From contig CM040087.1 of assembly GCA_022496805.1 (NCBI GenBank), positions 8,196,001 through 8,260,000 of the forward strand: a stretch of DNA of 64,000 bases, in the 5' to 3' direction. Shown here piece by piece: positions 24,594-36,425 of the stretch. Within the stretch, counting starts at the first letter, position 1; each line of letters opens with the position of its first letter. A program made the translations under genes and the position numbers. Origin of the DNA: Pohlia nutans. Its lineage: Eukaryota > Streptophyta > Bryopsida > Bryales > Mniaceae. The notes below the pieces were generated by a model that was given only the letters and a program-made list of their open reading frames with translations, was not told where the DNA came from and did no database searches.

Positions 24594-25170
24594 TAAGTCT
24601 CACTTGGTAATAGTTACAAGAAGTTTCAAATCATACAAATTTTTTTTGGATTTGTTAAGTCATATAAAATTTTGAGATGTCTGGTCAATGGTATATTTAC
24701 TATAACTATCATCATTTATAAAATCTATTGGAGAAGGTACACTAGAGGTGATAGCAATAATAAATAAACAACTTCAAATATATAGCATCTTCAAACAAAG
24801 GGATAAAGGCCACTCCTTCCCATAGAACTTAAGACCTCAATGCATCCTTATTGTAATGGAGGTTTTTAGTTGAAACATTAAAAAAAAAATGGACTCTTGA
24901 GAGGGCCCTTCCAGAAAGTTTCCAGAGGGATGAGATTTAAATGTAGTATCTAATTAGAAGATGCAGTAAAACCCTATATCCACCCACCCTTAAGAGGACA
25001 AATAATCATGACAAGAGAGTAGTCAAATCGTTCCCATTGGAGATAGAAGTTACTGTCTTTGATGTTATATGTATGTACCTTATATCATCAACATATACAG
25101 CATCCACAGCATGTACCTTATATGTAGAAGACGTGCCATACACTGCATCCACTGCATGTATTTTTTATGG

Positions 25171-25302
25171 GAATTAACCTTCTTTGCAACTAAACATACC
25201 TTTGGAAATTCACATCAGATGGTAACTAATGTATTTTAATGCGAATTAACCTTCTTTGCAACTAAACCTACTATTGGAAATTCAAATCAGATGGTAACTA
25301 AT
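25171..25302. repeat. Tandem duplication of 71 bp
   Basis: GAATTAACCTTCTTTGCAAC begins at 25171 and again at 25242, each followed by a similar 'ggaaattca(c/a)atcagatggtaactaat'. No other feature is attached. Confidence 0.85.
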
Positions 25303-26299
25303 TTTAGTCAGAGTTTTCGTTCTTTAATAAGCCCCTAAGACCCAAATTATAGACTTGCTTGTCAAACTCAAAGGGCCTTCCTGAGGGTTCATTTTTTCTC
25401 TAGTGGACCTTTAAAAACGGCAAAAAAACGCTTCTTGCAATGAGCATTTCTAATTTTGACATAAAAAAAAAAAGGATGTTTATCATTTGATCTTCATTTT
25501 GTCTTTGTGTCATCCTATTTTGTTTGGCCCTATTTCTACACCAGGAAAAATGTCACCTCTGTGGTAAGTTTGGACCATTTCCACTTGTATCGATATTACA
25601 CAAATCTTAGCAAAATGAAAATGAATTAAAGTTGTTTTAAGAACGTCAAACAAAAAATTAGAATGAACCATTGTCCAAGATTTCAATATAAAAGAATGTA
25701 GTACGACTCCAACACTTGTTCTCACTTACACCAAAATCACTATATACTATAGTGAGTGAATGTTATGGATACATTTAACATTTTAACCATTTGGACAAAC
25801 TCTCATTCTAGTGACGATCTTAGGTCGAAGCTCGTTTTCAAAAAATCGTATTGGTAATTGTAAGTTCCACTTGTGGAATCCCAACGCTTATAGGGTATGT
25901 AAGCGAATTGGCGAGCCGAGAGCCATCAATTTCTAAGATAGGGTTTTCTATAATGTAAACTAGCCTTTCACATATATTCTTGAGTGGTCTTCTCGTAATG
26001 TTCCATCTCGTCCTCAAAGATTATTGTGTGAAGTGACCTAGCCTTTTATGCCTTTTCAATTTCATTGCCTTTCACTTCTGATGGTGCGGATAGAAGCAAA
26101 GCGCTAGTCCATTTTAATAAATTTTCAACCAAATTGGATGAACATTACCACACTATTTTGAAAAATAATTATTAATAAAGCCTCCCGTAATACTGTGTGC
26201 CACAGTACATGGTGATTTCAATGTAAGTGGAAACAACTTCAAACAACCATATTTTTCGAGTTTGCATCTTGAAATACCTTACAAGGTTGGTTCAGGAAC
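25303..26299. other. Intergenic spacer
   Basis: AT-rich, with only short ORFs and no recognisable gene or element ends. Confidence 0.4.
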
Positions 26300-26348
26300 A
26301 AGTACTAAACATGTACGAGTATATGGCAGTGCACAGAAGGGGTATTAA

Positions 26349-26911
26349 CCCCTAAAGGACCGCGGTTTTTCTTGTTTTTGAGCATCATTTTCACCTCTTT
26401 CTATTCATTTTCTTGTGAATGTTTTTTTCCTCTTGATAGAAAATATCAAATCAAACATTTAAATAAAATTTAAGAATTTTTTAAACCAATTTAACAAATT
26501 TTCCCATGTCTTCAAAGACAGTCAAAAAATATCCAAAAAGACAACAATTTCATCTCCACTTCAAACGCTATAATCTTGCAATCTGTATTGTATGGTCAAA
26601 TTCTATGAAAATTTTACCATGCACTCTCTTGGTAATCTAAAACAAGATCCTACGGTTAAAGTTGAAAAATAATAATTTTTGAGGTTTATTTTTAGCCCTG
26701 CCCGCATTGCCCATTCTCCCCCCAAAAAAGACCTTTTTGCTCCATAACTTCCACTTAAAAAGTCGGAATCAAAAAAAATTTAGATCCCCAATTTTGTATT
26801 GATATACCAAATTCACATGATTTATTTCAAAAAATAAAAATAAAAATTGACACCATGGGAACCTACCCAAACATTGAAATGTCCTAGTTAGGACAATTGG
26901 TCCTTTAGGAG
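26349..26911. mobile_element. piggyBac-like MITE nested in another MITE
   Basis: This 563-bp element has TTAA at 26345-26348 and 26912-26915. The ends are CCCCTAAAGGACC and (reversed right) CTCCTAAAGGACC, 12 of 13 identical. Its interior is not clearly shared with the other TTAA families in the window. Confidence 0.88.
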
Positions 26912-26969
26912 TTAATTTGAACGTTGCCGTATTACGTATACATACAATAAATACGTACACTCACATTAA

Positions 26970-27767
26970 CCCTTTAGTGCCGAGGGTGGTTCAGGAGAAA
27001 CCACCGTTTTTTGGGTGATGTTTCTTTAAAACTCTCTCTGTTGAAATTGGGGATACTATTAATCGTATTCAACCGTACGAATGTAAGCATAGCGTAATGA
27101 AACAAGTCTCGGTTAAATCTTAGTAAGATCGGACCGTTGGATTGGAAGATTATAGTATGTTTTTGAACCGTATAATGCACACTCAAAAATATGCTTTTGG
27201 GAGGTGTGTGACTTCAAGGTTAAATAGAATTTGGCTTAAATTTTCAAAAATAAAAGTGAAGATGTTCAGCAATGACCTATATCAACACCTCTTCATTGCA
27301 ATCTTTCATGTCAAGAACAAACTCATACATAATTATTGTGAATTTTATAAGTGAGAGTGACTTATCCATGTACGGTTTAGGACAAAATTTATACGTTCAA
27401 TAAGAAAGGAGTTGGTACATTGATGAAGATCAGACTACATACACTAACGAAACATGAATAAGAGAACACAATCTAAAAAGAATGCAAGATAACAAACTTG
27501 CAAACACAAGAAATACTACATAGTATGTATGTTTTATTTGTAATTATTTGTTGTGTTTTGAGGTATTTGCGGTATTTAGGTGTTTTGTACATAGGTACGT
27601 GGATAGCTAAGAAAGTTAGATTTCAAATTTTCTTTTTGCATCATGTGCAAGATCAAAAGTTACACATCTGACCTTTACACACCAGACTAAGATGGTTCAC
27701 GGATTTTTCGGCATTTTATTTTCTAGTGATCTAGTGACCACTTAGTGGTTACCTATGCACTAAAGGA
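26970..27767. mobile_element. piggyBac-like MITE, TTAA-flanked (CCCTTTAGTGC family)
   Basis: This 798-bp element has TTAA at 26966-26969 and 27768-27771. The ends are CCCTTTAGTGCC and (reversed right) TCCTTTAGTGCA. Related to 17989-18778 and 12479-13258. Confidence 0.88.
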
Positions 27768-28056
27768 TTAAACATATATTTAAAACAAAATATATCTTAA
27801 TACAAAGGTAATTAAGTATTGAACCTCTCGTATACAAGGAAGTTTTAGAAGGGGTCATGAAGGGACGTAATAGTCTCAAACATGATTTAGAGTGCACCCC
27901 GGGGTTATATCCAGTTATTTTTGTATCCCTTCTATAGATGACCCAGAAAATGAGGGGGCAACCAGGGAATTGTACAATTGATAGGTATGGGTTGAGAATC
28001 CAGCAAAGCTTTGCCATCGTTCTGTATTTGTTGTTAACTCTCATTAGTTCATTGTA

Positions 28057-28665
28057 CAGTCAGGTAGGAATTGCTTACGAATTTTAGTTGACAGGAAAAA
28101 ACTGCCAAACTTTGGAATGCAAGAACTTGCTCAAAAATGAATGGATTTTGGAATTTCAAATTGCATTGGAATCACACTAAAGTCTACTTTATCACCAATA
28201 CAAATACACATACGTAATTCAAAATCATACAATTGTTATGATGTTTTCTATATGCTACCTACCATTTAGTGCTGCCACCATTTGTGAAAATTACAACTTG
28301 TATTTAATGGTACATATTAGAAATGAACCTTCACAATTTCTTTAGAGATACTTGATCCCACACCGCTTGAACTACTTGTAGGGTTTCTTACTTATTCTGT
28401 CCTGAAATGCAAAAAAACTTTGACTATCTCCCAAAGGTTCACTATTAAATGATAGATAGTGTATAAAAGAAATCTAAATTTTTGTATGACTTTAAATTAT
28501 TCTTGTTTCACTTATCATGAAGTTGAAGCACGCTTCATTGCGATTCCAATGCAATTTGCGGTTTCAAAATCGGTTCATTTTTGAACATGCTAGAGCTTCC
28601 TAAAGATTGTTGAACTTTCTAGTGAAAAGTGATTGAAAAATTCGTAAGCAATTCCTACCTGACTG
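28057..28665. mobile_element. Tc1/mariner-like MITE with TA duplication
   Basis: The inverted repeats start CAGTCAGGTAGGAATTGCTT and are identical for about 30 bp, flanked by TA (28055-28056 and 28666-28667). Identity continues 3 bp outward through TTG, which may be part of a palindromic TGTACA target. The 609-bp element has no transposase ORF. Confidence 0.82.
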
Positions 28666-28878
28666 TACAAGCGAAATTCATGAAAAGTCTAAACAAATTC
28701 ATGAATTGTGTATACTAAATTTATCGCTTTAACATGAAAATTTATGGGTATGAGATTTCTTTTGAAAGTGAATAAGTGATTGATCTCTTTGCAAATAATT
28801 TTGGGTCAGTTTTCATGTGTCTCGCTCGTCCCCTAAAATTGGCGAGTATAAAGACATTAAAGACAAACGTATTGGTAT

Positions 28879-29149
28879 CTCGGGGGGTGCATTGTACTAA
28901 ACATGTACGAGTATACGTGAGTGCACAGAAGGGGTCTTAATTTGAACACTACTGTATTACGTATACATACAATAAACACATTTAGAACTGAATATATTCA
29001 CGTATACTTACACTAAACATATATTTAAAACGGAATACATCTGTATACAAAGGTATTTTAGACATATAGCCTCTCGTATACAGGGGGTTTTTAGAAGGGG
29101 TCATGAACGCATGTGATTCTCAAACATAATGTAGAGTGCACCCCCCGAG
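28879..29149. mobile_element. MITE with CTCGGGGGGTGCA ends and 8-bp TSD
   Basis: This 271-bp element has ends CTCGGGGGGTGCA and (reversed right) the same 13 bases. The 8-bp duplication ATTGGTAT is at 28871-28878 and 29150-29157, both perfect. An 8-bp TSD occurs in hAT, P and Zisupton/KDZ elements; the ends do not settle which. Confidence 0.93.
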
Positions 29150-29157
29150 ATTGGTAT

Positions 29158-30155
29158 TGGAACTGTGTCGAAGTACTGTTAGGATATGACTTAAATTTAA
29201 TCTTCTCTCTTATCTCCTCTAGTCGGACTCGCCTTTTCACTCCGCCTTTAGGATACTCGAGTGCACCGCATTTTTGGTAATGGGTGTTAACAAGGTTTGA
29301 AGATGCTCAAAGTCTTCCAACAATGGTCTAATTGGGGTACCTCAAAAAGCTCTTTGAACTCTAAAATCACCCTCTAAGCCAACGTTGAATAAGTCCCTTT
29401 TTTAAAAAATAAATAAAATGAATTGACCGGATGTGGTTCTGATTTTCTACACTCATGCCGTACACCAAAAAAATTCATGTAAAAATTGAATAGAATTAAA
29501 GATTTTAAAAGAGACTTCTTGTAAAAAACAATTGTTTAAAATATTCAATGACGTCATCTTGGTTACCAATTTTTGATATGAAGTACATTTAGATATGTGT
29601 TATTTGAAATGATTAATTTGAACAATTGAAAATATTAATTTTTTTGTACTACAATGCCTGTATATGCTATTTTTTGACGATGTTTGGAAATTTTTGTCAC
29701 TTTTTGGCCCAAAGCATAAACACATGAAAATTAAGTTATTCAATTAAAAATTTGAACTTAAATTGAAGCGTTTCATGTCACCTAGGTGTGGATATTTATT
29801 TATACTATTTTCTACATTGTGGTGCACGAGCAAGTGTGACCCTAAGCATCGACGTTTCACATCTCAATGGCTGTCCAATATAATAGCATGTCTGTATCTC
29901 AACCATTACCGAGGGAAATTATGGAACAGAGAGCTCCAAGCTTTACAAAGCTCAAAGGATTTACAAAAGAAACTCCTGTTATTTTAGCAAGGACTCTTTT
30001 CTTTCTTTTTTTTGGTTTTGTTTTTGCTTTGTTTTGTTTTAACTTTTGCACAAAAACTAGATTCCGGGCAAGCTAGTGGAATAGGTACATATAACAAAAT
30101 TTCAGTAAGATTTTTTTTATACAGACAAGGACTCCACAACGAACCCCTGCCTGCA
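29158..30155. other. Intergenic spacer
   Basis: No gene is seen. The overlapping ORFs at 29763-30239 are short and low in complexity and match nothing I recognise. Confidence 0.4.
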
Positions 30156-30159
30156 TTAA

Positions 30160-30739
30160 CCCCTAAACGTCCCAGCATCCAGAAACTGGATCACGAACGG
30201 ATTCAAAGCCTTCTCACATTCTCATCAATGTTTGGATGAAACTCATCCAATTTTTTGGAGATTCTTCACCAAGTTGTTGTCCTATCTAATGGCTGGATTT
30301 AGTCATACTAGAGTACATATTTTTCTAAAATTACAAATGTAGAAGTATGTCAAGTCGTTGACCAAGCCAAAATTGCATTGACTCTAGTTCAAAATGGAAT
30401 TGTGAAAAATGAGGTCATAAATTTAAGAAACACATAAATTTCAAAGCATCACCACGTTTAAGAGTATCTCATTTCAAACTCATTCCAACAAATTTTACTC
30501 AAAAAATATTGAAATTTAGTTTGTAATCGAATTTAGAAGGAATTTTTAATTTTAACTTTCAAATTTTATAATTAAATATTGGTGATTGTATTAGTGAATG
30601 GAACCGTACGGATGGAATCTAAAATTCAAAATCTAGAACTTTCATTTGTATATCAATTCCAGAATATTCTTCTAAATAGTAGTTTATAATGCTTTTTCTC
30701 AAATTGTCAATTCTAGGGACACCCTGGTACGTTTAGGGG
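30160..30739. mobile_element. piggyBac-like MITE, TTAA-flanked (CGTCC family)
   Basis: This 580-bp element has TTAA at 30156-30159 and 30740-30743. The ends are CCCCTAAACGTCCCAG and (reversed right) CCCCTAAACGTACCAG, 15 of 16 identical. Its right TTAA is also the left TTAA of the next element. Confidence 0.9.
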
Positions 30740-30743
30740 TTAA

Positions 30744-31284
30744 CCCCTAAATGACAGAGGGGGTAAGGGCAAAACCTAAATGTGTTATAAAATGATGTTT
30801 CTACAACTTTGATGAAGTTTGGTCCAAAGGAGAAAATGAGAAGCACAATGTTTAGTAATTATCCGTACGGTCAAACTTTCAAAAAATGTTTTAGATACTC
30901 ATTAAACAAATTTAGAAGCATTTATCGTTGAATATTCACCCAAATTACAAATTTTATTTTTAGAATATGAAATTTGGTATGATTGGTTGAAACTAGACAT
31001 TCTATTCTAAAGTTCAAAAAAGAAATTTTTTAGAAAGAGGGAACATCATTACTTTCCCGAAATAGTAAGTTTTGTAACACTAAGACAATGTTGAGGTGTT
31101 TGTCTTTGAAAATTTCTCCCGGGTGGAGTTTAACTCGGATTGACATGATTTGAATTGGGTTGGAAAGTAGACTTGATTTCCTATTTGAAAATATTTTTTA
31201 TTTTTCAAAAAAATATTTTTTCATTTGGGGCAGCCCGCTAAAAAAGGGCAGCGACCATTAAATGGTCGTTTGGTCACTTAGGGG
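30744..31284. mobile_element. piggyBac-like MITE abutting the previous one through one TTAA
   Basis: This 541-bp element has TTAA at 30740-30743 (shared) and 31285-31288. Ends are CCCCTAAATGAC and (reversed right) CCCCTAAGTGAC. Same family as 16401-16940 and 11569-12110. Confidence 0.9.
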
Positions 31285-31288
31285 TTAA

Positions 31289-32366
31289 GTTATTGTCTCG
31301 TTGAAATCACAGAAATGGAGTGGCCATGATGTGCTGGCAGATGTATTGAGGATTTGATGCATGCCAGACTGAGTCGGTGTATGCACCTCGGCATCACATC
31401 TCATTACATACTCAGGAAATCAGGACCAGCTGTGGTAGTTTTGATAAATTAGTTTTAATCAATATAGTTATAACCCATATTATGTTTTCTTATGCACACA
31501 ATCTTTGTAGTGTATTTCAAATCTTTCACTACAATGAGGAGGCGTTATTTTTCTCTCAGTAGGTGAGTCAAACGGTGCGACTTCGCACTCACTACCAGGC
31601 GCTCAAGACTTGTTGAGCGCGATACGTCAAGTAGGACAAGTAAGGCCATATTTGTTATGTTGAGACATTTCGCAGTCTCATTTTTATCTTCGATTAAAAA
31701 ATAAACCGTTTTGTCTCTTTACTAGAATGATTTTTTAAATAAGTAACAACAATATGACTTTGCGCAAATTAATATTGTCAAATTAACAATGTGCAAAGGC
31801 AAATGTTAATGAAACAAATGACTTGAAGTTGTATAAGTAGTTGAACCTTAAACAAAAAATTAGAATGAACCATTATCCAAGATATTACTATAAAAAAATG
31901 TCATACTAATGGATACAAGCCTTATATAGATACTCCCCAAACTCTTTGGACTTTAGAAAAGTTACGTCCTTTTGGAAATGAAAAAAATTATTAGAAAATT
32001 ACAAAAATTACGTGGTTTTATTGATGGGATTTTGGTACACAACAATCGTATGCAATATAGTTCAAATTCAAAAATTTAATTTTTTTCCTAGTTTAACATA
32101 TTTAGCACCCAGTCATATTATAATAGTGAAAGAACCACAATTTAATGTTTTATGTTAAAACAAATAGTCATACACTTTTTAAAGCTTACTAAACAATATC
32201 TTATGGTCTTTAAATGAAGATGTTATGAAAAGTCGCTTGACGCACTCACGTGTATTTATAATCTTAACTTTAAGTGCAGTCCCTGAGGGGGCTCATTGCA
32301 CACTCAAGGGTTAATTTCCAAATTTCTTGCACTATGATTGACCAACTCTAGACCTTCGGCCATAAT
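31289..32366. other. Intergenic spacer
   Basis: No gene recognised. An isolated MITE-like right end (GCACACTCAAGGGTTAA) lies at 32297-32313 with no matching left end found. Confidence 0.4.
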
Positions 32367-32823
32367 GTGAATCTCAATGGTATGCAATTTAGCATGTCTC
32401 GATGCTTTGCATCTCAATTAGTTGAAAATCATGGGAGAGAACTCGACGCGGGGGTTGGTTTCATTACAAGCAGAGGCGTCGTTTCGCACTTTGAAGAATC
32501 CTCTTCATTGTGGCTTTTCACTGTACACGTTTGTCACTTTGTCCTATGTGACTCAGGACCAACTCCAGAACCTACCGCAAACTCCGTAGCCTCGGCAGGC
32601 CTCCTCGTTCCAACAGCCAGGACTACAGAACGTGATTCCAGAAACCCAAGGCTAGCACGTACCAGCCCCCACCAATACATACGGACCCAAGCTTCAATTT
32701 CACTGGTAAACCCTACCAATTTCTCTTAATTTACCCATCACCTTTGGTTGTCATATTCCGCTCACGAAATCCTTAATATCCAACATGGTCTTCACGAGTT
32801 CTCCACGTATGGTGCAAATAATC

Positions 32824-33120
32824 CTCGGGGAGGTCACTCCCTTGTATATTTTGTATACACGTGCGATAATGACCTATTTATTTGGGGGGTTATTTTAGCA
32901 AAAAAATTTAGCAAAAAATATTATTAGGTGATGGTATTTTACATATAAAAAGCCTGAGAATATTATATGTGATGGTATTTTACATGTAAACATGTTTCAC
33001 TTTTTTAAAATCCCCTATTTTACATGTACATTTTTTACAAAATTTATCTACAATGAATATATTGGACCCTATTTTTTATCGCACGTTGTTTCTAAAATTT
33101 TCGCCAGTGAACCCCCCGAG
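32824..33120. mobile_element. MITE with CTCGGGG ends and 8-bp TSD in LINE A ORF1
   Basis: This 297-bp element has ends CTCGGGGAGGTCAC and (reversed right) CTCGGGGGGTTCAC. The 8-bp duplication AAATAATC is at 32816-32823 and 33121-33128, both perfect. Deleting it with one duplication restores the ORF1 frame (GANNLEALD). Related by its ends to the CTCGGGGGGTGCA elements. Confidence 0.92.
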
Positions 33121-34156
33121 AAATAATCTAGAAGCCTTAGACATGCCAGAGTCCAAAAATCAAGAGTACCACTCTTACCGACACCCTTTCCCTTATGTTC
33201 CCTAGCAACTCTATTCGGCCGTGAGGCCGGATGGAGTTCTTGGCTAATTCTACCACTTGACACAAATCCCATCAGGAATAGATATAGAGTCCTTGTCAGA
33301 TCTATCTCACACTCATCAAATCGTCATTCAATTTGACTCTAATTACAACCAAATGAAAATTCCCGCTGTAGAAGCTGCTGCCTTAGCTAGATTTGAATCC
33401 ATGGGCATTCCACTTGCTAACAGATTCAGAGAACCTATCTCAGCTGTAGTGCACCCCCAAAACCTAAAAATCGGCTAGGTTTTATTAAAGTAGACTTGCT
33501 CAACTTTAGCTCGGATGGCATAGCATTCCTCAAAGGGACTCGAATTTTACAATGCAACTCCAGGACTTCAACTATGCAATTGGCAAAGTTGAGAAAGGAT
33601 TTGAGTTCCCCTCTACTGCCGCAAACAGACGGTTGGGACTCCAAAGTCCCATATTTGCTAGATATACTTTAGGACAATTGCTCGGAGAATTGACACACCT
33701 AGGCTACATCGCCGGAGCAAATCTCGAATTCATTGGAGTCACCAAACGCACCAAAGAGCTCGAGACAGCAGAGATCACAATCACCTCAGAAAGCACCAAA
33801 CGGTACCTTCTTAACACTCCCATTCTCTTTGAGGGACACCGATTAATCATCACCTCTTTTTCTATTGATAGACCCTCCAACCCTAATGCTCCCGAAGCTC
33901 TCACTACCTCTATATTTGTTAGAGGACTACCAGTAGAATATTCACAGATCCAAATCACAGACGCCCTCCACAAAATGCTCTTCCCAAACAATGTTCTTGC
34001 AGTTACTTACAACCGTGCAGAGGGAGATATATTGGGACGCCATGATGGTGTGGCCACCATTCGTTGTCTCAATGCCGCGGTTTACACGCACTGGTGTAAC
34101 CGCAAAGGAGTGTCATGTCTTGGCAAGTTCATCGATTTCTCACCACACGTGAAGAG

Positions 34157-34950
34157 CACGGGGAGGTCACACACTATATACTTTTGTAAACCACGTGCGA
34201 TCAGGGGTTAATTATAGGTGGGCTATTTATCTAAATTTCTTAAATAATTTGCACCCTATTAGTAGATAAAATGGTACTTTGAGGAATTTTTCAAGACCCT
34301 ACAGGTAAATATAATTTCCACCATTAAGTTATTTTATAGACCCTATTTTATTTATAAACTAGACCATTTATCAAAATCCTAAAATTTGAGCATAAGTTGA
34401 ATTTAATTGCACATAACAAAATGGCAACAATACATGAACATAACTTTCAAAGAATAATGACTGTGCTTAGTGCCTAAAATATTGATGGTAGGTTTAAGTG
34501 AGAAATGCATGTTGTAAAAGGAAGCATGCAGCACACCACCCGGCCCTAGCCTCGTGAATCTCATTGGTCACCTAATGCTCAAATTCATCATGAGGAAACT
34601 TTCCCATGAAGCCAAATAATTCAATCTTCATTTGTGATTCATTCCTAGCCATTGGTTAACTTCAACGATTTTTAGTCAATTGAGGCAACTCTCATTCAAT
34701 CTAAGAATTTTCATTAGAACTCACATAAATTCTTCCTTCCTTTAAATATTTGAGACCCTACTTTATTAATAAAAATAGAATACTAATTATACTTTTCACC
34801 TACCCTACTTTAAATATAATACTGTATAGGCTATTTCATCTAGGCTATGGTATTTCTAAAATTTGTATAAATTTTTGCTCCAATGAATTAAATGTACCCT
34901 ATATTTTTTCTCACGTGGTTTAATAAATTTTTGACAGTGACCTCCCTGGG
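34157..34950. mobile_element. MITE with GGGAGGTCAC ends and 8-bp TSD in LINE A ORF1
   Basis: This 794-bp element has ends CACGGGGAGGTCAC and (reversed right) CCCAGGGAGGTCAC. The duplication GTGAAGAG is at 34149-34156 and 34951-34958. Removal restores the frame (HVKSLAGAN). It shares early interior words (ACGTGCGAT) with 32824-33120, so it is the longer member of that subfamily. Confidence 0.9.
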
Positions 34951-35406
34951 GTGAAGAGTTTAGCCGGGGCCAACCCCGTAGCTAAAGCCAAATCTCAAGA
35001 CAACCGCCCCACACGCGAAGTCATCGCCGAGGCCATCACAACATTCAAGAATGAGACCCCCCCTCCCCCCCGCACCATCGCTTCAACAATTTGAATCCAC
35101 TCTCCAAGCAATCGAGGGACGTCTCTGCACTCACATTTCCACGGTAGGCCTCAAGATCAACAACAACACCTCCCAGAAGCTAGACACTTCTACTGCTCAA
35201 GCTGCTTCTCACCACGCCCATTTAGTCCAACAACTCCAATTATTGGCCTTTGCTTCACAACAGTATGGCGCCCAAATGGGCGGTATTTTTACGGCTTTAA
35301 ACAAAGGACCCGCCGATGGTCCCTCCACAACCCCTCAACTTCCCGAAATCAACACTCATTATGGTTAGTCATACCACTACAGTCTATTGGTTTATTCTAG
35401 CCCCTC

Positions 35407-35549
35407 TTTTATATTAATATATATTTTCTTTACACCATGGAATTTTATATTACTATATATTTCCTTTACACCATGGACTTTTATATACTATATATTTCCT
35501 TTACACCATGGACTTTTATATTACTATATATTTCCTTTACACCATGGAC
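35407..35549. repeat. Four tandem copies of a 35-36-bp unit between LINE A ORFs
   Basis: Each copy contains TTTCCTTTACACCATGGA with TTTTATATTACTATATA. The first copy is the most diverged. It lies in the ORF1-ORF2 spacer of LINE A and is absent from the matching spacer of LINE B. Confidence 0.88.
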
Positions 35550-36425
35550 TAGGAATAGTAGTCTCTACTGTCTCCTCAGTACCCTATATGTTTTTTATAT
35601 TCCTCGACCCATGAAATATTATAATACAAAATTTATTTCTCTATATTTTTACTTACTACTCCCATGATTATATCACTCTATGGCATTTACTCTACTCATC
35701 CCTCAAACACGAATACCCTGTACTGTATCTTCTCTCCTCTGTCTCACACAAAAATCACCCTGGTCATGTCAAAAACCACCCATCACCATGCTGGACAGGA
35801 CACATAACAACCATGACAACCTTGTCTCACACTAACCCAACAACTCATACCTACCTCTCTTACTGGTCCCCACCTCTTTCTTCAAAAATCTCCCAATCTG
35901 CATTAGTCAACCAGCCCATCACATCAACATTCACCCACTTCCAAATTACTACATCACCATATACTATCATATCCCTCAGCCTTCACTATAATTCAAAAAA
36001 TAAAACTCTAAATTCCCCATCCAATACTCTGTCCAAAATCACCAAACACTACACTCTAATTATCTTCCTACGACTACAATTTCCCCCATCTACCACTCCA
36101 TCTCTCCCAAAAAATGCCCTGGCCAAATCGTCAGATCATTTACAGCCTCTCACCTATCACCACAGACACACCTATAAACAGCCCAAGCCCAAAATGCCCT
36201 ATGACCGTCCAAACACAAGCCTACTCTGTCCCCACCTTCTAACCACACATCCCCAGAATACAATAACACCATCTACAAACCCACCTAAAAAATCCACCTT
36301 TGTACAAAAATCTACCTATCACATCTCCAAAATTACTCATCCTTTTACATATACATCCAATCAATTCTCACACTACCCAGCTTTCAATCAACTAAAAACA
36401 CAAAAATACTCTCGCAGTCTAAACC

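Larger units (their letters stand above)
26300..27905. mobile_element. 8-bp-TSD-family MITE broken by two TTAA elements
   Basis: The pieces 26300-26348, 26912-26969 and 27768-27905 together match the intact MITE at 28879-29149 in order (AGTACTAAACATGTACGAG at the start, TTAGAGTGCACCCC at the end). The left terminus is degraded and I found no convincing 8-bp duplication here. The two breaks are TTAA elements, so this copy is older than both. Confidence 0.8.
32545..35368 (+). pseudogene. LINE A ORF1, RRM-like protein, broken
   Basis: Homology to LINE B ORF1 starts at about 32735 (WLSYSAHEILN against WYSYSVHESLN) and runs through YHLTQIP, GIPLANRFREPI, NYAIGKVEKGFEF, GVTKRTKELETAEITI and TTSIFVRGLPVEYSQ. 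The last part (TTSIFVRGLP...GVATIRCLNAAVYTHW) has an RRM-like beta-alpha pattern. The C-terminal segment (LQQFESTLQAIEGRL...HLVQQLQLLAFASQQYGAQMGGIFTAL) looks like a coiled coil. It is interrupted by transposons at 32824-33120 and 34157-34950 and carries stops near 33205 and 33240, a break near 33475, and a frameshift in a C-run near 35055. LINE ORF1 proteins bind element RNA; that role is inferred here. Confidence 0.75.

Noticed and set aside
26300..27905. An 8-bp TSD for this broken MITE
   Set aside because: The left terminus is too degraded; no matching 8-mers were found at the two ends.
33069..33272. Minus-strand ORF near the MITE in LINE A ORF1
   Set aside because: It straddles a transposon junction; the plus strand aligns with LINE B ORF1.
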